DNA of 64,000 nt from Delphinapterus leucas (lineage: Eukaryota > Chordata > Mammalia > Artiodactyla > Monodontidae): the NCBI RefSeq assembly GCF_002288925.2, contig NW_022098076.1:75283873-75347872 (forward strand), read 5' to 3'. The notes below the pieces were generated by a model, which had not been told where the DNA came from, searched no databases, and saw nothing but the letters and a program-made list of their open reading frames with translations. This document shows positions 46,341-57,892 of the stretch, piece by piece (the stretch's first letter is position 1; each line of letters opens with the position of its first letter). The position numbers and the translations under genes were made by a program.

Positions 46341-49300
46341 AGAACATCTTGCCCACAATGGTTATATTGAAAAACTGGAGACATCAATGCAATCAGTTTA
46401 CCATCCTAGTTCTATAAAATTGTGGGGACTTAAAAAATATCCATTGAATTATTTGTCACATTATTGAATGACCAAAAGTCCTATCTTTCCCCTTGACGGT
46501 TTCATATGGTTCAGTCATTCCTGGGGTGGTTTCTTCCACCTCAATGTCAGTGTGCTTTTCTGAGACTCAAGTCAGCCTCAGTTGGTAGGAGGTGGGAGTG
46601 GGGATGTGGTGGAGGTAGCCAGTCTTTTAGTATTCCCTTGTGCGTGTACATGCGTATGAGTCTTGAACTGGTGTTAACCCTGAGTCTTCTCTCCTGTGAC
46701 CACATGCTGGATTGCACCCCAGAGGACTCATTTGTAGAAGAAAGGGTCTCCACTTTTGAGCAACAGAACTAGCCTTTGTGACTTACAGACTTTCTTCACT
46801 CAGTCTAAGTCCTCCCATCTTGGTCCCCAGTTTCCCTACATGGATAATAGAAAGAACTGACTCTCAGAGGGGTCTAGAGGTATAGATGTATGCGTCGGGG
46901 GTGGGGGAGGACATTAACCTGAATACAGGATACTGAGCCAAATGTAAAAAAGTGAGGCACCTACAAGAATCTACCCTCTTAACTATTTCTCCAACTTATT
47001 GCTGCTTAAAAGATGTGACCATGACATAACTAAGAATAAACACAACACAGGAAGGAATTAGATTAGATGGTAAAAATGATCTTGTGGTAAAAAAGAATAC
47101 TAAGTGCAGAAATGTATCATGCTGGACTGTTGGAGGTCTCTCTTTGGATGATTTTAAACTCTGAGTCCCAGCCAGTCTAGGTTAGATTTGGTGCCAGGGG
47201 TTGTTTAGATAAAGGGGGCAGTTGTGCTCAGACCTTGTGAATTGTATATACTGTGATTGATTTCTTCCACCTCCGGCAGCTGCTTTGCTCACCAACCATG
47301 GCTTCTGACCTCTCTTGGGCTCTGAGACGGCCCTAGAGTGACTTTGCCTCCCTTTTCTCTGGAAGAGGGAGCACAGAAAGGCTCCAGGGTTCCCACCCCA
47401 GCCCTCAGGGGAACTGTGCAGCAACTGCAGCAGCTGAGATCCTTGCATCCTTAGTCAGCCTCTGAAGTGAGGTCACAAGGTATTTCAGTCCTGTGACTGA
47501 GGCGTGAACCACAACCAAAAGGGAGGAAGTGCTTCCAGAGCCCGGATACGGAGGTGTGATAAGATTTCAAGGCTTTGCAAATGTGTGGGTTTTTTTTTTT
47601 TTCTTTCTATTTTCCTTTTTGTATCTCTCTCTTTCTCTTGTGTGAAAATAGTTGTCCAATTACTTTCAGGAAACCATTTCCTTTGGAAAGTATTAAAGGA
47701 TTTAACTTCTTTTCAACTCAGAAATAAATGCATTTCAAAAATGCACTGAGAGTCTAAGCATATCTTTTGCATCTCCTTGCACTACGGGCATTGGGAAGTG
47801 CTTAAAAGCAGATGTTTTTGTGGGATCCCTCAAAGTCCTGAGATAGATATCCCACAATATCTACACCACAGTACCACAACCATCATCAATAAACATGTAA
47901 TTATTGAGCCTATTTTGAGCTCCACTCTCTATTGGATGTCATGAAGGACATATGGAAGGTCAATACATGGATGCTACCCTCAGAAAGTGCCAACTGTACT
48001 GAATACAGTATCATATTCAGATCATAGGATTCTGGAGGTGGAAGGGATCTTATAGTGTCAAAGCACTTGCTTTACAGATGACGAAGCAGAGTCCCAGAAA
48101 GTTCATGTAGCGATTCAGTTTTGGAGTCAAACCCAAAAGTAAGTCTCTTCAGTCTCAGGCCAAATGGTGTGTCTGAGTGTTATGGCTGTTCTGTGGAGAG
48201 AAAACAATGTGAACCTCCGTAGCAGAGGGAGTCACCACTGGAAACCTTTTCCTAACCTAAAAAATGCTGGACCTATTCCAGGCCTTAACAGTGAGGAGAA
48301 TTAATGCAATTATAGGGTATAGGTATACCTGGACACCTATTTTTCTGTCTGTTCACACACCTCTGGAGAATGAGCCCTTCCACTCATTCTATTCCCCATC
48401 CTCCCCAGCTGATTCACTAATTAAAGGGTTACCATGGAAGCATCATATGAATAGGACCAAACTTGGCCTCTAGGCTGGGGAGATTGCCTTAGAGATGGCC
48501 ACATGAACACAGCCCATTGGAACTGGAACTGAGCAGTCAGTTTCTCTCCATCACACATAAAGCTCAGAGGTTGCTGGCTGGCAATCATATGTGTATGTTT
48601 ATTTATTTTTATTTATTTTGCTTTGTGCCTAGAACGAAAGAAAATGTTGTCCACCAAGTGAGAGAAGAAGGAAGAAGATGTGTAGAGGAAAACAGAAACT
48701 AAAGGCAGAAAGACAAACCTATGCACTAAAGTCCTTGCTTTCAATCATTTCTAATGTCCAACCATATTCCGATTTGGGTTTTTTTGTGAGATACTCCAGT
48801 ATATATATGATACATGACCTTTTACGCTTAAGCTAGTATGAGTTGAGTTTCTACCACAAATAATGAGTACGTGACAGTGAAAGATATTGAATGCTTTCGA
48901 AGTCTCTCAGATAAACTAATACATTTTATAAAACGAGGAAGTGAATGTTAGTGTGTGGTTGTGACATAGAAAACAGTTTGTTACAATAAGTTCCAGGTAA
49001 TGACGAACACACCTGGAAAGCCCTCCTGATGTCAGTATGTTGATTTGATTAGTGTGGAGGAGAAGTGGAGCAGCTGTGGCCTCCCACCTGGTCATTGTGT
49101 CTGACATTGAGGACAGCCAGGCAAAGGACGTCCAAATCCAGAATGGCCCAGGTTTGAAAGAAGGAAAGAAAGTCTTTCAAATGGTGGGGGCCATCTTTAT
49201 ATGGAGCAGCAGGTTGGAAACTGGTGTTTGAGTTGAGCCAGGGCATGTGGCAGGGCTACCATAGAAATAACGGAAACATCTATCAGAAGACAAGAAAATA

Positions 49301-50678
49301 GGCACCTAGTACTTCTTTACATTAGGTTCTTACATTCTGGTTTAGGTTCTCAGATATAAGAGACATGAGCTGGATGAGTTTCCCTGGAGGAAACTGGTCT
49401 CCAAGGGGTCTGATTCCTCATGTTCATCCCGTGCCTTGAAAACTTCAACTACAACCAGTTACATTTCACTCCTACAATCCCACACAATGTCATTCCTGTT
49501 TCCTCTCCTGCCCCCTTCCTCTTCTCAGGCTTCTCTGCTCAGTTATTCAACAAATTATGGCTCCTTTCCTCTCCCCAAACCATTTCCAGGTAGAATACTG
49601 GCCCTGAGACATAGCTTTCCTACCTTTTGTTTGAAAGGTCCAACCTTTTTCATTTTTCCAGAAACTTCCAAATAGAGCCATCTTTCATAAAAATCTTTCT
49701 CCTAAGATGGATCAGGGAAATGAAAGGTGACAATTTCTTCCTGCTCTTTTCTGTCTGAATCTATTGCTCCACCACTACTTACAGCTTTATCCCATCTAAA
49801 CATAAACCACTGATTTAGATAAGATGTAAATAATTTGCTTTGCCTATTTAAAGATATATTTGACATGAATTATACCATTGTCTGTCCTTTGTGTGTTGAG
49901 ATTTTAGAGTCCCAGAGGCTTTTAGTATCATGTGACCTCAAGAGGAAACTCTTCCCTAGAAAAATCTGTATGAATCCACCTTGGATGGCTTTAGGCACTG
50001 CCATTTGCTGTAAGATAGTTTCTGGTTCTCATGTAAACTCTAATTATGGTTTCATACATATAATTGCTCTTTCTATCTACCAGGCACTTTGGTGGTCTCT
50101 ACTATATAATGCATGTTGTCTCAAAGGACAATTAGATATAGTGCTAGATTAGAAACCAGGCTCATCGGCCAGAGGCAAAATAATAGTAGCAGTAGATCTT
50201 AAAGAGATTCAACAGGCTGTGTGTTTTATTTCCATTATGTATTTCTTTTTTTTTTTTAATGTTTTCTTGGATTGTTTATTTGGTAAAATTTTTATTACAA
50301 AGCCTCTTCAACCAGCATCAAATCTCTATGAAATGCCTCTAGTACTGCTTTCAAATGTAGATTTCAGTGTTTATGAGAGAGAGTTTCATTATCTGGTGGT
50401 AATATACATGCCAATAATCTGATTTATTCAAGAATGTAGATTTCAGTATAGTATCATTCTCTTACTTTTTAGCAATTCACTCACACAGGTATGTATTTCA
50501 TTATTACATAATTTTAAAGATCTCCATCCACCTTAAATAAATGTTATCTGTTCCAATATCTAGGTAATATAATTTACTTGGCACCTACATAGAAGCTCTT
50601 ATAAAATCCATATGACTTACAATTCATTACTTCTGCAGGAAAATCCCACTGGAGATTACTTGTCAGATTGTTAAGATC
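46341..50678. other. Unique sequence, no gene seen
   Basis: About 4.3 kb mostly free of recognised repeats. A possible CR1/L3-like remnant lies at 48015-48125 ('tctggaggtggaagggatct'). Open frames of 60-105 codons (for example 46506-46772 plus, 47182-47448 minus, 49835-50152 plus) have no family resemblance. No splice-bounded exon series is visible. Confidence 0.35.
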
Positions 50679-50692
50679 CCCATCCCCTCTTT

Positions 50693-51799
50693 TTTTTTTT
50701 TTTGGAACTTAGAAAAAATAATTTAAGATGTTCTTTTTTTTAACATCTTTATTGGAGTATAATTGTTTTACAATGCTGTGTTAGTTTCTGCTGTATATAT
50801 GTCTACATATATCCCCATATTCCCTCTGTCTTGTGTCTCCCTCCCATCATCCCTATCCCACCCCGCTAGGTGGTCTCAAAGCACCGAGCTGATCTCCCTG
50901 TGTTATGCAGCTGCTTCCCACTAGCTATCTATTTTACTTTTGGTAGTGTATATATGTCAATGCTACTTTCTCACTTTGTCCCAGATTACCCATCCCCCTC
51001 CCCACGTCCTCAAGTCCATTCTCTACTTCTGCGTCTTTATTCCTGTCCTGCCCCTAGGTTCTTCAGAACCTTTTTTTTTTAGATTCTATATATATGTGTT
51101 AGCATATGGTATTTGTTTTTCTCTTTCTGACTTACTTCACTCTATATGACAGACTCTAGGTCCATCCACCTCACTACAAATAACTCAATTTCATTTCTTT
51201 TTATGGCTGAGTAATATTCCATTGTATATATGTGCCACATCTTCTTTATTCATTCATCTGTCAATGGACACTTAGGTTGCTTCCGTGTCCTGGCTATTGT
51301 AGATAGAGCTGCAATGAACATTATGGTACATGAATTTTTTTTTTTAACATCTTTATTGGGGTATAATTGCTTTACAATGGTGTGTTAGTTTCTGCTTTAT
51401 AACAAAGTGAATCAGTTATACATATACATATGTTCCCATATATCTTCCCTCTTGCGTCTCCCTCCCTCCCACCCTCCCTATGCCACCCCTCCAGGAGGTC
51501 ACAAAGCATTGAGCTGATATCCCTGTGCTATGCAGCTGCTTCCCACTAGCTATCTACCTTACGTTTGTTAGTGTATATATGTCCATGACTCTCTCTCACT
51601 ATGTCATGAAGAACCTAGGGGTAAGACAGGAATAAAGACACAGACCTACTGGAGAACAGACTTGAGGATATGGGGAGGGGGAAGGGTGAGCTGTGACATG
51701 ACTCTTTTTGAATTCTGGTTTTCTCAGGGTATATGACCAGTAGTGGGATTGCTGGGTCATATGGTAGTTCTATTTTTGATTTTTTAAGGAACCTCCATA
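50693..51799 (-). mobile_element. Young L1 3' end with extra 3' segment, antisense
   Basis: This is the 5'-truncated L1 3' UTR plus the last part of ORF2 in antisense ('aacatctttattggagtata' at 50743, 'gctgagtaatattccattgt' at 51208, ORF2 tail to 51799). The target-site duplication 'cccatcycctcttt' lies at 50679-50692 and 51800-51813 (13 of 14 match). Between the L1 poly-A (50734-50741 on this strand) and a second, outer A tract (to 50703) sit 30 foreign bases at 50704-50733. A younger L1 is nested at 51334-51695. Confidence 0.88.
51334..51695 (-). mobile_element. Young L1 nested in L1, with 5' inversion
   Basis: Antisense 3' UTR from the T run at 51334 to about 51602 is followed by about 95 bp in sense orientation ('catgaagaacctaggggtaa' to 'gggaagggtgagctgtg'). 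In the element's own order these two pieces are adjacent, as the uninterrupted copy at 59680-59790 shows. The host L1 resumes at about 51696 ('acatgactctttttgaattc'), and 'acatga' is repeated at 51328-51333 and 51696-51701. Confidence 0.9.
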
Positions 51800-51813
51800 C
51801 CCATCACCTCTTT

Positions 51814-52881
51814 AACTGAGTCATTTTGAGCAAGTAAGAATGAAATACTTGTAGTAATTTCTTTTCATCTATTGTATGTCCTATAAGAAGTTCTAGGAAA
51901 AAATTATATACATGTATTTAGGAAATGTTTAATTTCACTAAAATGGAATAGAGATTAAATTGCTTTTCAGCAACAAGTCATAATTTTGAGTCTGAAAATC
52001 TTAAAAATAAGTATTTGTTTAAAAATTTACCAAATATCCATATGGATGAAATCTAGATCATTTTTTTAAAATTTTTAACAATATAATACACTTTTTCCAA
52101 AAAGCTGATAAAATCCCAGCCACAAATTCACCAACAATAGTTTAATGTAATTGAAACAAACAAAAATGCCTCTCTTTTTTATATCTCAAGAATAGATTAT
52201 ATTTTGTATCTTGATATTAAGTTGTTGAACTTAATCAGCTTCAGACCTGCTTTCATATATCATCATGTGGATGCAGGTCTCTATTCTACTTGATGGAGCT
52301 GTTACCATGACACCACAAACCAGGAGATGGAACATTTCCATAGTGAAGTATTTTCCATTATGTGTTTTATCTAGGGTTTTGATGGGAAATTATGTGGTGT
52401 GGACACAGGATGGGGGTAGGGGATATTATTAAGACAACTGATGATGGATGGAAGGAAGGAAGTGATGAGTTTTGCGTAAAGGCTCCTATGCTTCCGAATG
52501 CTCTGCCCTAAGGAAGATAATAGCCATCTGTTCTCCTTGTCCACCGGGGAATGAGCAAGGGAATACTGGTTAATAACATGGCTGAGGAGATTCAGGATAC
52601 ACAATGAATTTCACAACTGACAAGTTCCTTGGACACTGGAACTATTGACCAAGTGCTCTGTGCGTGGGGTGAAGTGCCCTTCTCTGGTGGCCAGCAAACA
52701 TATCTGTCCGGCAGAATCTAAATGCAGTGCTACCCAAGGGAGAAGAAAGGACAGTTGATGGTTGGATTCCTGCTTTCCAGTCTGGCAATATTTATTTTAA
52801 ATCCCATACCTGTCCTGAGAAGGAAATGTAGATATCTTACCATGATTTTGAAGATGTCCTCTTTTCATTTCATTCTCTTGG
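51814..52881. other. AT-rich unique sequence, no gene seen
   Basis: No gene or recognised repeat. The minus-strand frame 52371-52604 (77 codons) is unrecognised. Confidence 0.4.
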
Positions 52882-53025
52882 TTTTTTTTCTTTTCTCTTT
52901 TCTTTTCTTTTTTTCTTTTTTGGCCACACAGAATGCAGGATCTTAGTTCCCCAACCAGGGGTCGAACCTATGCTGCTTGCATTGGAAGAGCAGAGTCTTA
53001 ACCACTGGACCGCCAGGGAAGTCCC
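52882..53025 (-). mobile_element. Short tRNA-derived SINE, antisense
   Basis: A T/C-rich tail (tttctttt units) comes before 'ttggccacacagaatgcagg', box B-like 'gtcgaacct' and the head 'cgccagggaagtcccc'. The target-site duplication is 'cattctcttgg' (52871-52881) against 'cattctctgg' (53026-53035). Confidence 0.9.
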
Positions 53026-53035
53026 CATTCTCTGG

Positions 53036-54266
53036 AAAAGAGAGAAGAGTGAAGGGACCTTTCAGGGAAGAAAGTGAGATTTGTTTACAGAAAAGGGCAT
53101 GTGTCTCATACTTCAGTTAGTTACATGAACACCATGTATTTAGAGACACAAAAATTCACCTTGGAAATGAACAACTATCACAGTTCTTTCCCCTCAGAAA
53201 ATCTGTGTGACATGGGGAATTTTGAGTTTTCTCGTAATGCATTTTAATGATAACTCAAGAAAACAGTTTTAAAGAGATTTATACCAGAATCGTAGACTGT
53301 AATGACTTGAAAGCATCTTAAAAATTATCTGGTGGACAAGGAAACTGAGTCACAGAAAGTGGAATAAACTGAGGGTCACAAGAATGGTTCAAGGTTGGAG
53401 GGAAGGCATTAAAAGAAAAAAACTGACTATTTTTACCCAGAGTGAGGAAGACTGAGGAAATCTAGTCTCATAGGAGAAGAGTTAAAATGCTGCTTTAAAG
53501 GATCAATAGGGAGAAATGGGCCCAGTTGATAGCAGTGATTTCCAAAAATGGTGACATAGTTTCCCAAAGATGCAAGATAGAGAAGGAGTAATACAAGCAA
53601 TTGAATTATGTGCCACTTACAATTGGCAACGTCCTCTTTAGTTAAGACATGCCCAAGCATCCGTTCCTTCGGGGATGATTGTGGTTACATTATGGCGCAC
53701 ACTTAAATCCAAACTCTGTTGGGTTTATTGAGAGATGGCACACTGGTCTCCAATGTAGAAACTTTCCAGAGGATTTTCTATGCTAATTTTACTTTACATT
53801 TTTTTTTCTTTATAATGGCAAAAGTTTCACAACTAAACTTCTTAACTCCTGTACAAAGTGTGACTCTACTCCAACAGCTAATTTCTCCAACTGAACTGAT
53901 TACCAAATGGCTAACCCCAATGCATTCAATGTAAAATTGAAATAAGAGATTATTTCCACTTAAAGAATTTCTGGTTTGCCAAGTACATTCACAGGGCTAC
54001 CGTGACGGTATCAGTCTACAGTGACTGGTGCTCTGATTTGTATTAGACAATAAGCCATCTCTCTGCCTAGTGAAGAGCACTGACTTATTGCTGGGTCTCA
54101 GCTGTAGCTTAGGCTGCCTGTGTTTATGTGCATACACCCTAGTGCTCTTTCCATGAAATGATGGCTCAAGGGTCAGGAGATCTTCAGGCTTAATCATCAA
54201 CCCCCTTTTTGATTCTGGTAAACAATTAACCTGAATAAGGGCTTCTCTTTGCTTACTCAACATCTG
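53036..54266. other. Unique sequence, no gene seen
   Basis: A weak L3/MIR-like trace lies at 53290-53390 ('ggacaaggaaactgagtcac'). Open frames of 60-88 codons are unrecognised. Confidence 0.35.
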
Positions 54267-54510
54267 AAAAAGTCCTGAAGTATTTTATAAAAAGTCCTGA
54301 AGTATTTTATAAAAAGTCCTGAAGTATTATTTTATAAAAAGTCCTGAAGTATTTTATAAAAAGTCCTGAAGTATTTTATAAAAAGTCCTGAAGTATTATT
54401 TTATAAAAAGTCCTGAAGTATTTTATAAAAAGTCCTGAAGTATTTTNNNNNNNNNNGTAAAAAGTCCTGAAGTATTTTGTAAAAAGTCCTGAAGTATTTT
54501 ATAAAAAGCC
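54267..54510. repeat. 22-bp minisatellite with higher-order pattern and N gap
   Basis: The unit 'gtcctgaagtattttataaa' plus two A's repeats at least ten times. Successive unit starts are 54272, 54294, 54316, 54341, 54363, 54385, 54410, 54432, then the gap, then 54464 and 54486. Spacing follows 22-22-25, so the higher-order unit is 69 bp. After the gap the units read 'ttttgtaaaa' instead of 'ttttataaaa'. Copies are nearly identical, so expansion is recent. Confidence 0.96.
54447..54456. other. Assembly gap, 10 N's inside minisatellite
   Basis: The unit bases left and right of the N run already add up to a full 22-bp unit, so the ten N's are a placeholder and not a measured length. Confidence 0.9.
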
Positions 54511-54639
54511 CTAGCTGGTGATTAGACACCCTTTACCAGAGGCCTCTGGGAGGCATACTCAACTTTTGGTTGAATCTAGGTGATTTCAAATTTGAGTGCA
54601 AAGTTATACCAGAGGTTGTATTTGACAGGGAACAGGACA

Positions 54640-54865
54640 TTGGACAGGGAATAAACTTTGGAATCGGATCATCCTTTTGCCACTTACTGACTGTGCTATT
54701 GTGGGTAAATATTTTACACCCTCTAAGCCTGTTTCCTCAACTGTAACCTGGAATAATAACCTGTCTTCATAGATTTGTTGTATGTTTTTCACTGAGATCT
54801 TGTTTTAAAAGTGCTTAGCATAAAACCTGTCACATTGTAAATAGTCAATAAATAGTTTTTGTTAT
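54640..54865 (+). repeat. MIR SINE, sense
   Basis: 'ttttgccacttactgactgt', 'aagcctgtttcctcaactgt', 'tggaataataacctgtcttc' and 'aatagtcaataaatagtttt' are in MIR order. Nearly full length. Confidence 0.88.
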
Positions 54866-54939
54866 CCTGATACTTAACTGATTTTCAGATTGATGAGGTA
54901 TATGATTGACCTTTAGTAAAAGCCAAAATCCTTACAAGG

Positions 54940-55345
54940 GCCTCTTACCTGCTGTCACTCCTCTGACTACATCTCCCACCACCCTCCCTGTTGTGTCCCT
55001 GCATTCCAGCTACCTTGACCTTCATTGCTTCTCCAAGGAACACATTTCCGCAGACATCCTCAAAGTCAGTATCCTCAATCCTTTCAGGAATCAATTTAAA
55101 AGTCTCATTATCATCAAGGTCATTCATCAGCTCATATATAATAATCAGACCTATCTATTTCAGCACGCTTTATCCCTCTTACCTGCTTTACCTTTCTCCA
55201 AATCACTTATCACCATCTAACACATTCTGTCTAAACTGCTTTGTTTCTAGTCTCTCCTCAACTTGAAAATAATTCAATAAGTGTAGGCACTTTATTTATT
55301 CCCTGCAATTGTCCCCATGCCTTGGTCATGTCTGATATGTTTGTG
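54940..55345 (+). mobile_element. LINE L2 3' part, sense
   Basis: 'gaccttcattgcttctccaa', 'cctcaatcctttcaggaatc', 'aaatcacttatcaccatcta' and 'aataagtgtaggcactttat' are in L2 order. Confidence 0.65.
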
Positions 55346-55589
55346 GCACTCCATATATATACTTTTGAAAGAGTAATGAGTGATTTTTCTAGCAGGAGTA
55401 TCATTCATCCCTGCTTCAAGGCTTTGATAGACTTACATACAATTTACTATGAGTTGACATCATCCCCTTCCACATCCCAACTCCTGCCCAGCACTGGGGC
55501 ACTCAAATTACAAGAAGCCCAAGAGAAGAAGGGTGGAGCCATAAACACTTGGTCAGGCAGTCATGATGGGGAGAGGAAAGCTGTCCTAT

Positions 55590-56095
55590 AGCTATCACGT
55601 AAGACTCATTCTTCTCCATATCCCTGTCACCTGTGACTTTATCATCACTTCCCTAGTTTATTACCCCAGACTCCATTGCTTTCCATTCTGCCATGTGTCC
55701 TTGCTCCAATCCACCTTGCTGCTGCCCTCACACCTAAAACTCTTTTCATCACCTACCTCATCTGTCTGAGACCTGCAGGTCCTCCCTATTGCTTATAGTT
55801 TCAGGTCTGGACCTCATGCTATGTTCATGTACATTCTCTATCTCGTCCCTCTTTCCTATCCAGGGTCAGCCCCAGTATGTCCCAATTTCAGCCCTGCTCT
55901 GGCTCCATTCTACCTTTTGTACATATTCTGTGTATTCCTGCTTCTGTGACTTTATTTCTTCTGTCCTTCCAGAATGTTCCCTCTGTCCTTCTGCCAATCC
56001 AAATCCACTCCAGATCTCAAATCTTAATCACACATCATCTGAGAAGTGCTCGCCCACCACTTACTGCACCAATTACTGCAATTACTTCATACCAA
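55590..56095 (+). mobile_element. LINE L2 part, sense
   Basis: 'cccctcacacctaaaactct'-type blocks and 'attgcttatagtttcaggtc', 'cttctgtccttccagaatgt', 'cacatcatctgagaagtgct' match the L2 3' ORF region. The copy is cut off by the SINE at 56096. Confidence 0.7.
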
Positions 56096-56427
56096 ATTTT
56101 TTTAATATTAATTTATTTATTTGGCTGCACTGGGTCTTAGTTGCAGCACATGGGATCTTCGTTGGGGCATATGGGATCTTCCTTGCAGTGTGCGGGATCT
56201 TTAGTTGTGGCATACAGAATCTTTAGTTGCCACATGCAGGATCTGTTTTTTTTCTTTCTCTATTTTTTTTTAGTTGCGGCATGTAGGATCTTTATTTTTT
56301 TAGTTGTGGCACACAGGCTCTTAGTTTCAGCATATGGGATCTAGTTCCCCTACCAGGGATCAAACCCGGGCCCCCTGCATTGGGGGGCAGGAGGGGAGTC
56401 TTTACCACTGAACCACCAGGGAAGTCC
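56096..56427 (-). mobile_element. tRNA-derived SINE with internally amplified 21-bp unit
   Basis: A T-rich tail (atttatttatttggctgc) is followed by about eight variants of a 21-22-bp unit 'cttagttgcagcacatggga' plus one base (56136-56340), then the head 'cccctaccagggatcaaacc' and 'ccaccagggaagtcct'. In the other SINE copies here the unit is not repeated. The unit length is a multiple of three, so open frames through it show a seven-residue repeat. No clear target-site duplication is seen. Confidence 0.85.
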
Positions 56428-56534
56428 TGATGCCAATGTTCTCTTGCTCTTAACTTCTGTACCTCGAGTTACCTACACAGTTTAGCCTGTAGCTAGTCTC
56501 CGATTGTATCACATAATAACAGTAATAATTGCAA

Positions 56535-56725
56535 CTACAGTTACAATTTATCCAGCTTCTATTATGTCCTAAACATACTAAGTACTCATATTAATCTTTC
56601 AAGGTAGGAATTATTATTCTCATTTTGTAGATTAAGAAACTAGAGCTCTTAGAGGTTAAATAGATTGTCCCAAATCATACTGTTAGTAAATAGTAGAGCC
56701 AAGATTCAATTCCAATGTGCCTGAC
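56535..56725 (-). repeat. MIR SINE, antisense
   Basis: 'cttctattatgtcctaaaca', 'attattattctcattttgta' and 'ccaagattcaattccaatgt' are in reversed MIR order. An L2-like tail ('tcctcaataaatactgg') follows at about 56795. Confidence 0.8.
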
Positions 56726-56829
56726 TACGCTTTGTTGTTTTCTTCTCATATACATAAAAACTCCTGGGAGATTTAGCAAAATATGTGCATCCAGTAGGTC
56801 CTCAATAAATACTGGCTTGTTTAGGATGC

Positions 56830-57294
56830 AGCTTGGTTTAAATGTACCCTGACAAAGCCTCACCCATCAGAGGTGAGGAGGTGAGGAATAAAACAGTCTC
56901 TCTACCCTCGCCTCTCCCTTTCCTCTGTACCAGAAGAGATAGTGGCTGCAGAACAATGAGGTCAATGCTGTTTCAGGACTCAAAAGGGGAGGGTGCTCAA
57001 CTCCATTTCCTTTCAAAGAGCCGGCCTCTGCACTTGCCCTTCCCTGGCCATCCCCAGCATCCAGGTCAGTTGCATCATGCCATCTCAGGTTGAGAACTTT
57101 CCAGGCAGCCCTGGGCTTACTGAAGGCACCAGTAGCATACTTCTGTACTCCAGGTCAAGATGTCCAAGACATACATCTGGCTGAAAGGAGAACAGGGCAG
57201 AGCCTGCCAGGGAGTGCCAGAGCTGCCCCTCCCCAGCAGGTTTTAGCCCCATGTCCTGAGGTTGCAGAAGGAGCTGACACTTGTCAGTTCCCTT
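56830..57294. other. Unique sequence, no gene seen
   Basis: GC-richer than the surroundings but CpG-poor. The overlapping open frames (56842-57380) are unrecognised and run into the MIR. Confidence 0.35.
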
Positions 57295-57475
57295 CTTTCC
57301 ATCTACAGTGTGCCAGGCACCATGTGAGATGCTTCACACACATAGTCTCTTTTCAAAATGCTCACCACAACCCCACCTGAGTGCACCGACTCATCTGTGA
57401 GATGGGTATATTAGGTTGCATCTCACCCAAAGTCACCCAGACAAGAGGAAGACTCTGATATAGCTCCATCTGTCT
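57295..57475 (-). repeat. MIR SINE, antisense
   Basis: 'cagtgtgccaggcaccatgt' followed by 'cacacatagtctcttttcaa' and 'tgtgagatgggtatattagg' is a diverged reversed MIR. Confidence 0.7.
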
Positions 57476-57789
57476 TCAACAGTCCATGAGCTTTCCAGTA
57501 TGCCATAGCATCTACCTGTACCAGGAGCCAAGAGACTTAAGTCTCTGTTCTTGCTCAGCATGCCACTCATCTTGGGAGACTTTAGTGTCTCTCTATCAAA
57601 TGCATATGCAAACCCACGCCCTCCACCTCCAGTTCCTTCCCACTTCACAGATTACTTTTGAATCTGTGTGTGCCATAGTATGCAAATGCATCAAACACCT
57701 GATGGGAACAAGAGACGGAAGAAATTATTGTTAATTTTCTGTTTACGTATCTGCGCATTTATACCTTGCTCCCTCAACTACCTGAAGAT

Positions 57790-57892
57790 ATCTGAGGTAG
57801 AGACTGTAATGTATGCACTACCCATGGCCTTCCCTCCACTGCCGAGTCCCTAACAGCTTGAGGAATACAGAAGATGCTCAATAAATACTAAA
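57790..57892 (+). mobile_element. L2 3' tail, sense
   Basis: 'gtagagactgtaatgtatgc', 'gccgagtccctaacagcttg' and 'gatgctcaataaatactaaa' match the L2 end. Confidence 0.6.

Noticed and set aside
54267..54510. Regular short repeats resembling a CRISPR array
   Set aside because: The 22-bp units are head-to-tail with no unique spacers, and the rest of the window is mammalian. It is a minisatellite.
55789..56226. 145-codon open frame with a hydrophobic repeat at its end
   Set aside because: The N-terminal part is L2-derived and the C-terminal seven-residue repeat comes from the amplified SINE unit. It is a chance fusion of two repeats.
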